Assembly: GCA_900771005.1 (NCBI GenBank)
Contig: CAAGMI010000136.1
Location: 1-58,918, forward strand
DNA: 58,918 nt
Direction of reading: 5' to 3'
From: Rikenellaceae bacterium
Lineage (GTDB): Bacteria; Bacteroidota; Bacteroidia; Bacteroidales; UBA932
The notes under the pieces are model-generated. The model was not told where the DNA came from. It searched no databases and was given only the letters and a program-made list of their open reading frames with translations. This document shows, in pieces, positions 26,581 to 36,177 of the stretch. The stretch's first letter is position 1. The number at the start of each line of letters is the position of its first letter. The position numbers and the translations under genes were made by a program.

Positions 26581-27686
26581 AAGAGGTTTTTGCGTTCATA
26601 GTAAAGGAATTCAGGCATATTTTCAGGGACAGGAGGACAACCCTGATAGTCCTGATTATGCCCGTGGTGCAGATTGTGCTGTTCGGCTTCGCCATCAGTA
26701 CGGAGGTTCACAATGCGGTTGTGGACATAGTTGGAGATATCAATGACAGTGAGGTCAGGCGAATAGTTGGAAGGATAGATAACAATGAGTATCTGGAAAT
26801 AGGGGAAATCCTGCCTTCAGTGAGCGCCGCCGATTCCAGGATACGCAAGGGTAAATCCAAGGCGGTGCTGTGCTTTGAGCAGAATTTTGAAAACAATCTC
26901 AGTAGGAACGGCGTGGGGGAGGTGAAGATTATCGCTGACGGGGCGGACCCGAACTCTGCGCAGATAGTGGCGAACTATATCAAGGGAGTCCTTTCGTCCG
27001 AGCAGCTGGACCTTTCTACGGAATTGACGGGAACAGGAACGGTATCCATGCGTCCTAATGTGCAACTGATGTACAATCCTGCGATGAATTCCGCCTATAA
27101 TTTTGTCCCCGGAGTAATGGGCCTGATACTTATGCTGATATGCTCTATGATGACTTCGGTGTCCATTGTCAAGGAAAAGGAACTCGGCACGATGGAACTT
27201 GTCCTTGTCTCTCCGGTCAAGCCTTTCTGGATTATTCTCAGCAAGCTGATTCCGTATCTCGTGCTGTCGATAGTCAATTTCGTGAGCGTGCTGCTTCTTG
27301 CCCATTATGTAATGGAAGTGCCGATCAACGGCAGCATAGCGCTCCTGTCTCTGGTTTCCATTGTTTTCGTCGGCTCGTCACTCGGTCTGGGACTCCTGGT
27401 TTCGGTTATCTCCTCCACGCAGCAGACTGCGATGCTTCTGTGCGGAATGGGTCTGACAATGCCGACGATGATGCTTTCCGGCATTATTTTCCCTTGTGAG
27501 AGTATGCCTCTGGCCTTGCAGATTTTCTCTGATATCATCCCTGCCAAATGGTTTATCATAATGGTCAAGAAGATAATGATACAGGGTGCGGGGCTGTCAT
27601 CGATATGGGTTGAACTGAGTGTGCTTACCGGCATGATGGTATTGCTGCTCTGGGTAAGTATCAGAAAATTCAAGACTAGACTGTAG
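26577..27686 (+). CDS. ABC-2 type permease (YbhS/YbhR-like)
   Basis: 369 residues. The N-terminal helix (about 20-40) is followed by a periplasmic domain of about 130 residues. Five C-terminal helices start with the family block SMMTSVSIVKEKELGTMEL. It forms the inner-membrane pore of the efflux pump together with the next gene product. It overlaps the second ATPase by four bases. Confidence 0.93.
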   Translation: MKEVFAFIVKEFRHIFRDRRTTLIVLIMPVVQIVLFGFAISTEVHNAVVDIVGDINDSEVRRIVGRIDNNEYLEIGEILPSVSAADSRIRKGKSKAVLCFEQNFENNLSRNGVGEVKIIADGADPNSAQIVANYIKGVLSSEQLDLSTELTGTGTVSMRPNVQLMYNPAMNSAYNFVPGVMGLILMLICSMMTSVSIVKEKELGTMELVLVSPVKPFWIILSKLIPYLVLSIVNFVSVLLLAHYVMEVPINGSIALLSLVSIVFVGSSLGLGLLVSVISSTQQTAMLLCGMGLTMPTMMLSGIIFPCESMPLALQIFSDIIPAKWFIIMVKKIMIQGAGLSSIWVELSVLTGMMVLLLWVSIRKFKTRL

Positions 27687-27690
27687 CCGT

Positions 27691-28812
27691 ATGTGGAAAT
27701 ACCTTCTTAAGAAAGAATTCAAGCAGTTCCTCAGGGACCCCGGAATGCCTCGTATGGTGTTGATGTTTCCGTTCCTGATCATTCTTGTATTTCCGTATGC
27801 GGCCAATATGGAGGTGCGCAACGTAAAGCTTGCAATGGTTGACAGCGACCATTCCGACCAGTCGGCGCTCCTGATGGATAAATGCGCTTCATCAGGGTAT
27901 TTTGATGTGGAGGCGATATTAGATTCGCCTTCCGAGGCTCAGAAGATGATGGATGATGGTAGAATAGACGCGATTCTTACCATAGAGACTGGTTTTGCCC
28001 GTTATCTTGAGGGCTCTGCCGCTTCTGCGGATGAGCTTCCGGTCGGTATCAAGGTGAATACTGTCAACGGTACCCGCGGGAATATCGGCTCCCAATATCT
28101 GAATGCGTGCATATCCGGTTTCGTGCTGTCTGTAAAGGGCATGTCGTCCGGTATGTCAGCACAGGCGGGACCGCAGATCAGCATACAGGAAAGCTACAGG
28201 TACAATCAGAATATGGACTATAAGCTGTTCATGATACCGGCTCTCATAGTTATCGCGATCACTATGATGTGCGGCTTCCTGCCTGCGCTCAATATCGTAT
28301 CCGAAAAGGAGAAGGGGACAATCGAACAGATAAACGTGACTCCCGTCCGGAAGACAGCCTTCATAATCTGCAAAATGGTGCCGTATATCGCTGTGGCGTA
28401 TTTTATGGTATTCTCCTGTCTGCTGCTATCCCGGATCGTGTTCGGATATGGCTGCGCGGGGAGTCTGCTGGATATCACCATATTTACCTTCGCCCATATA
28501 CTTGTAATGTCATCGTTCGGACTTCTGGTGTCCAATTACAGTGAGAATGCCCAGCAGGCGATGTTCATAATCTGGTTCTTCAGTATGATATTCATGCTGA
28601 TGAGCGGAATATTCACTCCGGTGGAGTCGATGCCGTCCTGGGCGCGTGCCATCACCTACGCCAACCCTCTTACTTACTATGCTGATGCCATGAGAGGCAT
28701 CTGCCTGAAGGGCAGTACGCTGGCAGATACGTGGTTTGATCTGGTATGTCTGCTGGGCATAGGCGGACTTACCACCACCTGGGCAGTACTCAGTTACCAT
28801 AAGACAAATTAG
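27691..28812 (+). CDS. ABC-2 type permease (YbhR/YbhS-like)
   Basis: 373 residues with the same architecture as the previous gene: N-terminal helix, periplasmic domain with SDHSDQSALL, then five helices with LNIVSEKEKGTIEQINVTPV. It is the second half of the transporter and the last gene of the operon, followed by a strong bidirectional terminator. Confidence 0.93.
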   Translation: MWKYLLKKEFKQFLRDPGMPRMVLMFPFLIILVFPYAANMEVRNVKLAMVDSDHSDQSALLMDKCASSGYFDVEAILDSPSEAQKMMDDGRIDAILTIETGFARYLEGSAASADELPVGIKVNTVNGTRGNIGSQYLNACISGFVLSVKGMSSGMSAQAGPQISIQESYRYNQNMDYKLFMIPALIVIAITMMCGFLPALNIVSEKEKGTIEQINVTPVRKTAFIICKMVPYIAVAYFMVFSCLLLSRIVFGYGCAGSLLDITIFTFAHILVMSSFGLLVSNYSENAQQAMFIIWFFSMIFMLMSGIFTPVESMPSWARAITYANPLTYYADAMRGICLKGSTLADTWFDLVCLLGIGGLTTTWAVLSYHKTN

Positions 28813-28823
28813 CACATTTGTAA

Positions 28824-28865
28824 AAGAAAAAGGTCCGGGTCAACGAAGTCCCGAACCTTTTTCTT
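28824..28865. terminator. Bidirectional terminator between efflux and nqr operons
   Basis: A 16-bp stem with one mismatch (28824-28839 with 28850-28865) and a 10-base loop. A-rich 5' and T-rich 3' ends make it work in both directions. It sits between convergent genes ending at 28812 (+) and 28880 (-). Confidence 0.9.
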
Positions 28866-28879
28866 ATATGAGCTGAATG

Positions 28880-30349
28880 CTACTCCTCTGTGTCGTCTTC
28901 AACTTTCACCATCTCGATGCTGTTGGTGAATACGTTGCCCTTGCTGTCCTTGCGTGTAGCTGTCCACACCATCTTTTCACTGGTAAGTTTTGTGATATCC
29001 CAGCTCTCGTAAGTCTTGTCTTCTTCTTCTTCTCCCCAGCGGAATGCGAGCCAGTCACCCTGTACGTTGTATTCGCTGACTGTTGAAGTCTCGTCGGTCT
29101 TACCGTCAGATGAGTAGTAGTTGTAGGTGCCGTCATCATTGAACTTCCAACGGTGGTTGTATCCTCCATAGGTGGAATCTCCAGTCATCTTTGTCCCTTC
29201 CCAGAGGCCGAGGATCTTGGTTTCATAATCGAGCTCGTCGGATACCCTTGTGAGAATCTGGTCAGTTTCCTTGTCCTTGTCTCTCCTGAACATCCTGGTC
29301 TCTCCGATGGCCTCAATTGTATAAATATGGTTGCCACCCTCTGCTTTGACAGTGAGAGTATTCTTGCTTACAGTATATGTGCAGGTATCCTTCGCTGCCC
29401 AACCTTTTGTCTCGGATTCTCCGATGGATGAGAATACATCCTTGCCATCCTTAAGGTAGGTTGAGATAATCTGATCGTTTGTGAGACAGTCATCTCCGCC
29501 GACGGTCTTGAGCCTCCAGATCCCAGGGAGATATTCTTTGACCTCATCCTCTGTAGGAACTACTGCTTCGCTTCTTACGAGTACGAAATCCGTTGCGATG
29601 CCGTGGACGTCATCCGTACTTTCAGCTACGAAATTAACCATGAAGTGGCCTTCTGCGATTTTCTTTGTCTGAGCTTCGTCGAGTGAGATGCTTGCAAAGA
29701 GGTAGTGCTCCTTCCCTTCTCCTGATACTGAGCCTACGAGGACGTCTTTGACGCTGAAATTGGCTGTGTCCCCTGCTCCCTTCGTCTCACTGACTTTCAG
29801 GAAATTGGCCTTATACCTGAAATTATCCTCCTCGTTGTCGAAGAAGTCCACGTATTTTGCAGGCGTAATAGTGATGTTGAGCCTCAGAATGTTACTGCTT
29901 TCTTCATCAAGAGCCTTGCTATATTTGAAAGCCACACTGCCGTCCGTATAGTCAGGCATTATGCTGGCTGTTACAAGCGTGAACGGGTTCTGATAGGATA
30001 TCTTGAGAATTTCGCCGTTCTTGAGAGTAAGGATGATGTAATAGTCTTCGATCTTGATGTCGGCCAGGATAGCTTCGCCGTCCTTTCCGTCTTTTCCGTC
30101 CTTTCCGTCAATACCGTCGATACCGTCAAGAACTGTGAAAGTCTTGCCGTTTGAGAGGGTGATGAGGTGACCGCCTATGATCTCGTCAACCGAGGTAATC
30201 ACTGCACCTCCTTCAACCATGCTTTTGAGTTGAGAGACAGTGTCTTCCAGTGCTGTAAGTCTGCCGTCAAGCTCATTGATTCTCTGACAAGCCGTGTTGC
30301 CGAGAACGAGGCCGAGTGCCGCTGCTGCAATAAGGATTAATTTTTTCAT
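28880..30349 (-). CDS. Lipoprotein with coiled coil, collagen-like segment and two lipocalin-like domains
   Basis: 489 residues, function unknown. The leader ends LGNTAC (Cys21). A short coiled coil (RINELDGRLTALEDTVSQL) and then GIDGIDGKDGKDGKDG (about 77-92), a Gly-x-x segment, lie in a DUF4988-like N-terminal domain. A beta-rich middle follows. Two lipocalin-like repeats end it, one starting LPGIWRLKTVGG and one LGLWEGTKMTG. It is probably a surface or periplasmic lipoprotein. It lies 13 bases after nqrF on the same strand, with no visible promoter of its own, so it may be read from the nqr operon. Whether that link is functional is unclear. Confidence 0.72.
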   Translation of the reverse strand: MKKLILIAAAALGLVLGNTACQRINELDGRLTALEDTVSQLKSMVEGGAVITSVDEIIGGHLITLSNGKTFTVLDGIDGIDGKDGKDGKDGEAILADIKIEDYYIILTLKNGEILKISYQNPFTLVTASIMPDYTDGSVAFKYSKALDEESSNILRLNITITPAKYVDFFDNEEDNFRYKANFLKVSETKGAGDTANFSVKDVLVGSVSGEGKEHYLFASISLDEAQTKKIAEGHFMVNFVAESTDDVHGIATDFVLVRSEAVVPTEDEVKEYLPGIWRLKTVGGDDCLTNDQIISTYLKDGKDVFSSIGESETKGWAAKDTCTYTVSKNTLTVKAEGGNHIYTIEAIGETRMFRRDKDKETDQILTRVSDELDYETKILGLWEGTKMTGDSTYGGYNHRWKFNDDGTYNYYSSDGKTDETSTVSEYNVQGDWLAFRWGEEEEDKTYESWDITKLTSEKMVWTATRKDSKGNVFTNSIEMVKVEDDTEE

Positions 30350-30362
30350 TTTTTGATGGTTT

Positions 30363-31637
30363 TTATGCTCCGAAATTATCGTAAAGTATATTCTCAGGCT
30401 GTACGCCGAGTGAATCGAGGAGATCTACTACGCACTTTGTCATCATAGGAGGACCGCACATGAAGTACTTGATGTCTTCAGGTGATTCGTGATCCTTCAG
30501 GTAGGTTTCGAACATCACATTGTGTACGAAGCCTGCGGTATATTTGACTCCCGCTGCATCCGCTGCCGGATCAGGACGGTCAAGTGCGAGGTGGAAGCGG
30601 AAATTAGGGAATTCCTTCTCGATTTCGGCGAAGTCTTCCAGATAGAAGGCCTCGACAAGTGCGCGTGCGCCATAGAAGAAGTGAACCTTCCTTCCCGTCT
30701 TGAGAGTTTTGAAGAGCTGCATGATATGTGAGCGGAGTGGTGCCATTCCTGCACCGCCGCCGACGAATATGTACTCTATGTCATCAGGATCGTTCTTAGG
30801 GAGAAGGAATTCTCCGTAAGGACCGCTGATCATAACCTTGTCGCCCGGCTTGCGTGTGAATACGTAAGACGAAGCGATACCAGGATTTACAGGGAGGAGC
30901 TTAGGGCCGAGTTCGCGAGGAACGCTCCTGTCGAATGGAGGCGTAGCGATGCGGACGTTAAGCTTGATGATACCCTTTTCTCCAGGATAAGAGGCCATCG
31001 AGTATGCACGGATGGTAGCCTCAGGATTGGAAGAGTGAAGATTGAAGAATCCGTATTTCTCCCAATCTGCCCTGTATTCCGGCTCGACCTCGATATCCTT
31101 GAAGTCAAGTTCGTATGCAGGGATGTCAATCTGGATATATTCACCGGACTTGAACTCGAGGTTTTCCCCTTCAGGAAGCTTGACTGTGAATTCCTTGATG
31201 AAGGTGGCCACATTCTTGTTGGAGATGACCTCGCATTCCAGTTTCTTGACGCTGAGAGCGCTTTCCGCTACCTGGATCTTGAGGTTGTCCTTGACCTTCA
31301 CCTGACAGCCGAGTCTCCATCCGTCCTTGATCTGCTTGCGGTTGAAGAAACCTACCTCTGTAGGGAGGATTTCTCCGCCGCCTTCAAGTACCTGGACCTT
31401 GCACTGGCCACAGTTGGCCTTTCCGCCGCAGGCTGAAGGAAGGAATATCTTCTCGTTGGCGAGAGTGCTCATCAGAGAGTTGCCGGGGGTGACGTCAAGT
31501 TCCTTCTTCCCGTTGTTGACGTCAATTTTTACAGTACCTTTCGGTGTGATCTTCGCTTTGACGAAAAGCAGGAGAGCCACAAGGAGCAGTGATACTGATA
31601 CGATAAGCAGAACTGCTGCAATAATTGTACTTTTCAT
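30363..31637 (-). CDS. nqrF: Na+-NQR subunit F
   Basis: 424 residues. One N-terminal helix is followed by a ferredoxin domain binding 2Fe-2S through Cys70, Cys76, Cys79 and Cys111 (SACGGKANCGQC block). A ferredoxin-reductase domain has the FAD motif RAYSMAS and an NAD-binding GGGAGMAPLRSH. The subunit oxidises NADH in the cytoplasm and passes electrons into the membrane complex. Last nqr gene, 12 bases after nqrE. Confidence 0.97.
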   Translation of the reverse strand: MKSTIIAAVLLIVSVSLLLVALLLFVKAKITPKGTVKIDVNNGKKELDVTPGNSLMSTLANEKIFLPSACGGKANCGQCKVQVLEGGGEILPTEVGFFNRKQIKDGWRLGCQVKVKDNLKIQVAESALSVKKLECEVISNKNVATFIKEFTVKLPEGENLEFKSGEYIQIDIPAYELDFKDIEVEPEYRADWEKYGFFNLHSSNPEATIRAYSMASYPGEKGIIKLNVRIATPPFDRSVPRELGPKLLPVNPGIASSYVFTRKPGDKVMISGPYGEFLLPKNDPDDIEYIFVGGGAGMAPLRSHIMQLFKTLKTGRKVHFFYGARALVEAFYLEDFAEIEKEFPNFRFHLALDRPDPAADAAGVKYTAGFVHNVMFETYLKDHESPEDIKYFMCGPPMMTKCVVDLLDSLGVQPENILYDNFGA

Positions 31638-31649
31638 ATCCCTGTCCTC

Positions 31650-32264
31650 CTACAATGAAATTCCCATAAAAATCATGAATGCGATACCCATAAGGCCTAC
31701 GGTTATGAAAGTGATGCCGATGCCTTTGAGCCCTGCAGGTATATTCGAGTAGGACATCTTTTCGCGGATAGCTGCAAGTGCCACGATGGCAAGGTACCAG
31801 CCGATACCTGAACCGAGGGCGTACACTGCGGATTCTCCAACGTTTACGAAGTCTCTCTGCTGCATGAATAACGAACCTCCGAGTATGGCGCAGTTCACGG
31901 CAATCAACGGAAGGTAGATGCCGAGTGAGCTGTACAGCGACGGGAGGAACTTCTCCACTATCATTTCCACAAGCTGTGTGATGGCCGCAATGACTGCGAT
32001 GAAGATGATGAAGCTGAGGAAACTCAGGTCAACATCTGCCAGAGCCGGACTTATCCAGCTCATAGCGCCTGGCTTGAGGAAATATGTGTTGAGAAGGTAG
32101 TTCACCGGAAGGGTGATGAGAAGCACGCCTATGACGGCGATGCCGAGACCGTTGGCGGTCTTTACGTTCTTGGATACTGCCAGGTATGAACACATACCGA
32201 GGAAGTATGCAAAAATCATATTGTCAACGAATATTGACTTTACGAATAAGCTGATGTATTCCAT
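31650..32264 (-). CDS. nqrE: Na+-NQR subunit E
   Basis: 204 residues with six membrane helices. The start MEYISLFVKSIFVDNMIFAY and CAILGGSLFMQQRDF, with a conserved cysteine, are characteristic. With NqrD it holds the intramembrane iron centre. Order and spacing in the nqrA-F operon confirm the call. Confidence 0.97.
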   Translation of the reverse strand: MEYISLFVKSIFVDNMIFAYFLGMCSYLAVSKNVKTANGLGIAVIGVLLITLPVNYLLNTYFLKPGAMSWISPALADVDLSFLSFIIFIAVIAAITQLVEMIVEKFLPSLYSSLGIYLPLIAVNCAILGGSLFMQQRDFVNVGESAVYALGSGIGWYLAIVALAAIREKMSYSNIPAGLKGIGITFITVGLMGIAFMIFMGISL

Positions 32265-32280
32265 ATTCAGTACGTGTTAA

Positions 32281-32892
32281 TTATTTTTCCTGCAAATCCT
32301 TGTCGAAACTTCTGTGTACCCAGATGATGCAGCCGAGCAGGATCAGGGCGAACGGAGGAAGTATGACAAGTCCGTTGTTTACATATCCGATTGCTGAAAG
32401 CACAGGGAATCCGAAGAGGGTTCCGGAACCGAGCAACTCGCGGAAGAATGCGACTATGATGAGGATCATGCCGTATCCTATGCCGTTTGCAAGTCCGTCA
32501 AGAAGTGAAGGAACAGGCTTGTTGCCGAGGGCGAAAGCCTCGATGCGGCCCATTACGATACAGTTCGTGATGATGAGTCCGATGTAAACGGACAGTGACT
32601 TGTCTATCGCATAGGTGGCTTCGAATGCCTTCAACACCTGATCGACGGTGATAACCATCAGCGCTACCACAACCAGCTGTACGATGATTCGTACACGGTT
32701 AGGTATGGTGTTGCGGATAATTGAGCAAACCAGGCTGGAAAGTCCGGTCACGATTGTCACTGACAGAGCCATGACAAGTGCGCCCTTGAGCTCGACAGTG
32801 ACTGCGAGCGAAGAGCAGATACCGAGCACAAGGACGGTGATAGGGTTGCCCTTGAGAATCGGATTGAGGATGGTTTCTTTCATTTTACTCAT
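32281..32892 (-). CDS. nqrD: Na+-NQR subunit D
   Basis: 203 residues, six helices, paralogous to NqrE. NPITVLVLGICSSLAVT and TNCIVMGRIEAFA match NqrD, and cysteines lie at the positions used for the iron centre shared with NqrE. It overlaps nqrC by eight bases. Confidence 0.97.
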   Translation of the reverse strand: MSKMKETILNPILKGNPITVLVLGICSSLAVTVELKGALVMALSVTIVTGLSSLVCSIIRNTIPNRVRIIVQLVVVALMVITVDQVLKAFEATYAIDKSLSVYIGLIITNCIVMGRIEAFALGNKPVPSLLDGLANGIGYGMILIIVAFFRELLGSGTLFGFPVLSAIGYVNNGLVILPPFALILLGCIIWVHRSFDKDLQEK

Positions 32893-33637
32893 TGCTTGGT
32901 TCCTCCTCTGCGTTAGATTGTTCTGCCAGTTCTTCGAGTACTTCGACAGCCTTGCGTGCTGATTCGATCTCCTCCCGGTAAGCGTTGAGCCAGGTTATGA
33001 TGGCAGCATCAAGTCCTTTGCTTGTCATTGTAGCACCCGTTATGGCGTCAACGGCATTTTCTGTTCCCTCCGGAGCACCGCCTTTCACGATGCTGAAAGG
33101 GTCGCCCTCGCCGTAAATGACCTTCTTGCCGGCGAACTGGGCGCGGAATGAAGGGTCATCCTTGATCTTTCCGCCGAGGCCAGGGGTTTCCGACTCATGG
33201 TCGAAATATGCTCCGACTACGGTCTGAAGGTCTTCTGACAGTGCTATGTAACCCCATACAGGGCCCCAGAGACCAGCACCATATACTGGAATGACGCTTA
33301 TGCCATTGCTGAATGCATATATAGGAAGTTCATCTGCGTTGATGCTTCCGTCCTTGATCTTGTAGTTGAGCGCCTTGAGCTGTGAGGTTGAGGTTATGGC
33401 AGCGTCCCCTTCAATGTTCTCCTCGAAGAACTTGACGGTTGCCGCATTCCCTATCTCCTGCCAGTGCTCTTTCTCTCCGAACTGTGCTGCAGTGAGAATC
33501 TGGCTGATGGTCTCGGCCTTTTCGTTCTCTTCCTGCTTCGGCTTGAGTGTCTGTGAAACGAAAGCAAGCACAGCTGCTACGATTACTACCACTATCGTGG
33601 TGTAAACGACTGTATATACGTTGCTGTTAGTATTCAT
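32885..33637 (-). CDS. nqrC: Na+-NQR subunit C
   Basis: 250 residues. One N-terminal helix and a periplasmic FMN-binding domain. DAITGATMTS holds the threonine (Thr203) expected to carry FMN through a phosphoester bond. TPGLGGKI is also conserved. The last 25 residues are acidic and glutamate-rich. It overlaps nqrB by 11 bases. Confidence 0.97.
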   Translation of the reverse strand: MNTNSNVYTVVYTTIVVVIVAAVLAFVSQTLKPKQEENEKAETISQILTAAQFGEKEHWQEIGNAATVKFFEENIEGDAAITSTSQLKALNYKIKDGSINADELPIYAFSNGISVIPVYGAGLWGPVWGYIALSEDLQTVVGAYFDHESETPGLGGKIKDDPSFRAQFAGKKVIYGEGDPFSIVKGGAPEGTENAVDAITGATMTSKGLDAAIITWLNAYREEIESARKAVEVLEELAEQSNAEEEPSNE

Positions 33638-34751
33638 AGGTCTTTCTTGCTTTACGTGAAATATGACAGCTTACGACGCAGTGGTCGATAAGCGGTGCGA
33701 ATGTATTGCCGAGGAGGATAGCCAGCATCATACCTTCTGCATATCCGGGGTTGAACAACCTGACTGTGACGCAGAGGGCTCCGATGAAGAAGCCGTAGAT
33801 CCATTTGCCGCACTCGGTCTGTGCCGATGTGACCGGGTCGGTGGCCATGAATACCGTACCGAATGCGAAACCGCCCATCACGAGCTGCATGTAGCAAGGT
33901 ATGTCGGTTGCACCTGCGGCGAAACCTATCCAACCTACGAGCAGCGCTCCGAGAACGGAACCGCACATGATCTTCCAACTTGCAATCCCTGTCCAGAGGA
34001 TTATGAATGCTCCGAGGAGTATTGCTATGACGGAAGTCTCTCCGACGGATCCCGGAACTGTTCCGATAAACATATCCCAGAAACCTGTGCCATATTGTGC
34101 GCTTGCTCCTTCAAGGGCGAGAGGGGTCGCTCCGGTAAATCCGTCCACGACACTTTCACCTGCCTTGAGGGAGATCCAGCACTGTGAGCCTGACATCTTG
34201 GTAGGGTAAGAGAAGAACAGGAACGCACGGGCGAGCAGCGCCGGGTTCCAGATGTTCATACCTGTGCCTCCATAAACTTCCTTTCCGAAGAATACTGCAA
34301 AGGCTACAGCCACTGCAAGCATCCAGAGAGGAGTCGTGACCGGTACTATGAGCGGAATGAGGAAGCCCGATACGAGGTAGCCCTCGTTGACTTCTTCTCC
34401 TCTTATCTGGGAAGCGCCGAATTCAATTGCGAGTCCTACGACATAGGAAACCACATAAAGTGGGAGTACCTTCAGGAAGCCGTACCAGAAGTTGGGAAGA
34501 AGCATCTTCCAGAATCCTTCCGTGCAACCTGTGGCAAGTGAATGCTGATATCCTACGTTCCACATTCCGAAGAGAGCTGCCGGAACGAGTGCTATCACCA
34601 TGATGATCATGATACGCTTGAGATCCACGGCGTCCCTGACGTGGGATCCTTTGCGTGTAACGGTGCCCGGGACATTAAGGAATGTCTCAAAAGCATCGAC
34701 AGTTGAGTGCAGCCAATAGAGTTTGCCGCCTTTTTCAAAAATCTTGTTCAT
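33627..34751 (-). CDS. nqrB: Na+-NQR subunit B
   Basis: 374 residues with about ten helices. DGFTGATPLA includes Thr209, the likely covalent FMN site. GGTGMNIWNPALLARAFLFF and FMATDPVTSAQT are conserved blocks. The subunit binds riboflavin and quinone and is central to Na+ translocation. It follows nqrA after four bases. Confidence 0.97.
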   Translation of the reverse strand: MNKIFEKGGKLYWLHSTVDAFETFLNVPGTVTRKGSHVRDAVDLKRIMIIMVIALVPAALFGMWNVGYQHSLATGCTEGFWKMLLPNFWYGFLKVLPLYVVSYVVGLAIEFGASQIRGEEVNEGYLVSGFLIPLIVPVTTPLWMLAVAVAFAVFFGKEVYGGTGMNIWNPALLARAFLFFSYPTKMSGSQCWISLKAGESVVDGFTGATPLALEGASAQYGTGFWDMFIGTVPGSVGETSVIAILLGAFIILWTGIASWKIMCGSVLGALLVGWIGFAAGATDIPCYMQLVMGGFAFGTVFMATDPVTSAQTECGKWIYGFFIGALCVTVRLFNPGYAEGMMLAILLGNTFAPLIDHCVVSCHISRKARKTYEY

Positions 34752-34755
34752 ACTT

Positions 34756-36102
34756 TTAAGCCATTTCTTTTAGCATCAGGTCAATGCCCTTTGCGATGAT
34801 ATCCTGAATGTAGTTCTTGCTGGGGTCAACGTACTCGCAGAGCGCGAGGTCTTCCGGAAGAACCTCATATATGCCGAATTTCTCCATCTTGTCGATGTCG
34901 CCTGCGAGGCAGGCCTTTGTAAGGTAGAGAGGGTAGATGTCCATAGGAAGCACTTTTGCATAGTACTGGTCGGACATCACGAAAGCTCTCGGTCCTCCGT
35001 GGAGATTCGTGTCCATGTCATATTTTCTCCAAGGCATAAGCCATGAGAAATATGAGTGGTCCGTTGAGAACTGCTTGTAGCGGATAGGTCTCATCCATCC
35101 GAAGAGCTCTTTCTCGGTGCCTTCCTTGAGAAGTGTTATCGTGTTGTCGAAATATCCGAGGTATCCGTCAACTCCTACGGTCTCGCCGCTGAGAAGGTTG
35201 CCGCTGATCACGCGTGTGAAAGAAGCATTGGCTCCGAACTGTCCCTTGATGCAGCTTACCGGCATTCCCGGAACAGTGCTTATATAACTTGGCTCTATTG
35301 CCATAGGACCGGCAATAGCCACCTTGCGGCGGACGTCATAATGTTTGCTTATGAACAGACGGCCGATGCACGCAAGTCCGAGCAGGGATATTGTCCATAC
35401 GGTGTCTTCCTTGCGGATAGGGCAGATGTGGCTGATCTGTACGCCTACGTTTCCTGCAGGATGTTTCCCGCCTTCGAAATGGTGGAACTTGACATCCTTG
35501 AGTTTCAGGAAGTTGCTGTTGTCGGAATTGACACTCACGTGTATGCCTCCGTCGGTGAGTTTTCCTAGTGCGTTGATGCCGGCCTGAATGGCGTTGGTCT
35601 CCTCACCGAGAGTGAACTCCTGGTCTGCTGAGAGAGGCGCCGTGTCGAATGCTGAAACGAAAATGGCTTTAGGCTTGAAATCCGGGTTTGCGATGATTCC
35701 GTAAGGACGCTGGATGATCCAAGGCCAAAGGCCACTTTCCAATAATGCTTTCCTGACATTTTCAGCAGAGTCGTTTTTGGCTTCGAATTCCACGAATTCC
35801 TGCTCCGCGTCAGCCTCTATGAGGACAGCGATAAGTTTTCGCTTCTCCCCTCTGACAATCTCCTTGACTTTTCCGCTTACAGGGGAAGTTATGAGGATGT
35901 CAGAACATTTCTTGTCAACCATGACTGGAGAGCCGCATTTCACCGCATCGCCTTCCTTTACAAGAAGCCTTGGAAGAAGTCCCTTGAAATCCGAAGGTTT
36001 GACGGCTACAATGTTAGGCATTATCGTCCTGGAGACACGAAGGTCCGCAGCTCCCGTAATCGGGATGTTCAGACCTTTTTTCAAAACGATTTTGTTTGAC
36101 AT
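34756..36102 (-). CDS. nqrA: Na+-NQR subunit A
   Basis: 448 residues, soluble cytoplasmic subunit without membrane helices. It begins KKGLNIPITGAAD, with VAVKPSDFKGLLPRLLVKEGDAV and SPVSGKVKEIVRGEKRK following. It is the first gene of nqrABCDEF, which pumps Na+ while oxidising NADH with quinone. The 75-base gap to the divergent pcrA gene holds two palindromes and weak -7-like boxes. Confidence 0.97.
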   Translation of the reverse strand: MSNKIVLKKGLNIPITGAADLRVSRTIMPNIVAVKPSDFKGLLPRLLVKEGDAVKCGSPVMVDKKCSDILITSPVSGKVKEIVRGEKRKLIAVLIEADAEQEFVEFEAKNDSAENVRKALLESGLWPWIIQRPYGIIANPDFKPKAIFVSAFDTAPLSADQEFTLGEETNAIQAGINALGKLTDGGIHVSVNSDNSNFLKLKDVKFHHFEGGKHPAGNVGVQISHICPIRKEDTVWTISLLGLACIGRLFISKHYDVRRKVAIAGPMAIEPSYISTVPGMPVSCIKGQFGANASFTRVISGNLLSGETVGVDGYLGYFDNTITLLKEGTEKELFGWMRPIRYKQFSTDHSYFSWLMPWRKYDMDTNLHGGPRAFVMSDQYYAKVLPMDIYPLYLTKACLAGDIDKMEKFGIYEVLPEDLALCEYVDPSKNYIQDIIAKGIDLMLKEMA

Positions 36103-36106
36103 GTGT

Positions 36107-36140
36107 ATATAACGTTATATTAGATATGCTAGAATAGCAT
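36107..36140. promoter_or_regulatory. Two palindromes in the nqr leader
   Basis: ATATAACGTTATAT (36107-36120) is a perfect 14-base palindrome. ATGCTA-GAA-TAGCAT (36126-36140) is a perfect inverted repeat. Both lie between the nqrA start and a -7-like box, TATCTTCG, read on the minus strand at 36149-36142. They may be operators or a small leader hairpin. Confidence 0.4.
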
Positions 36141-36177
36141 GCGAAGATAGCCATTTTTTTCGTAATTTCGTGCCGTT

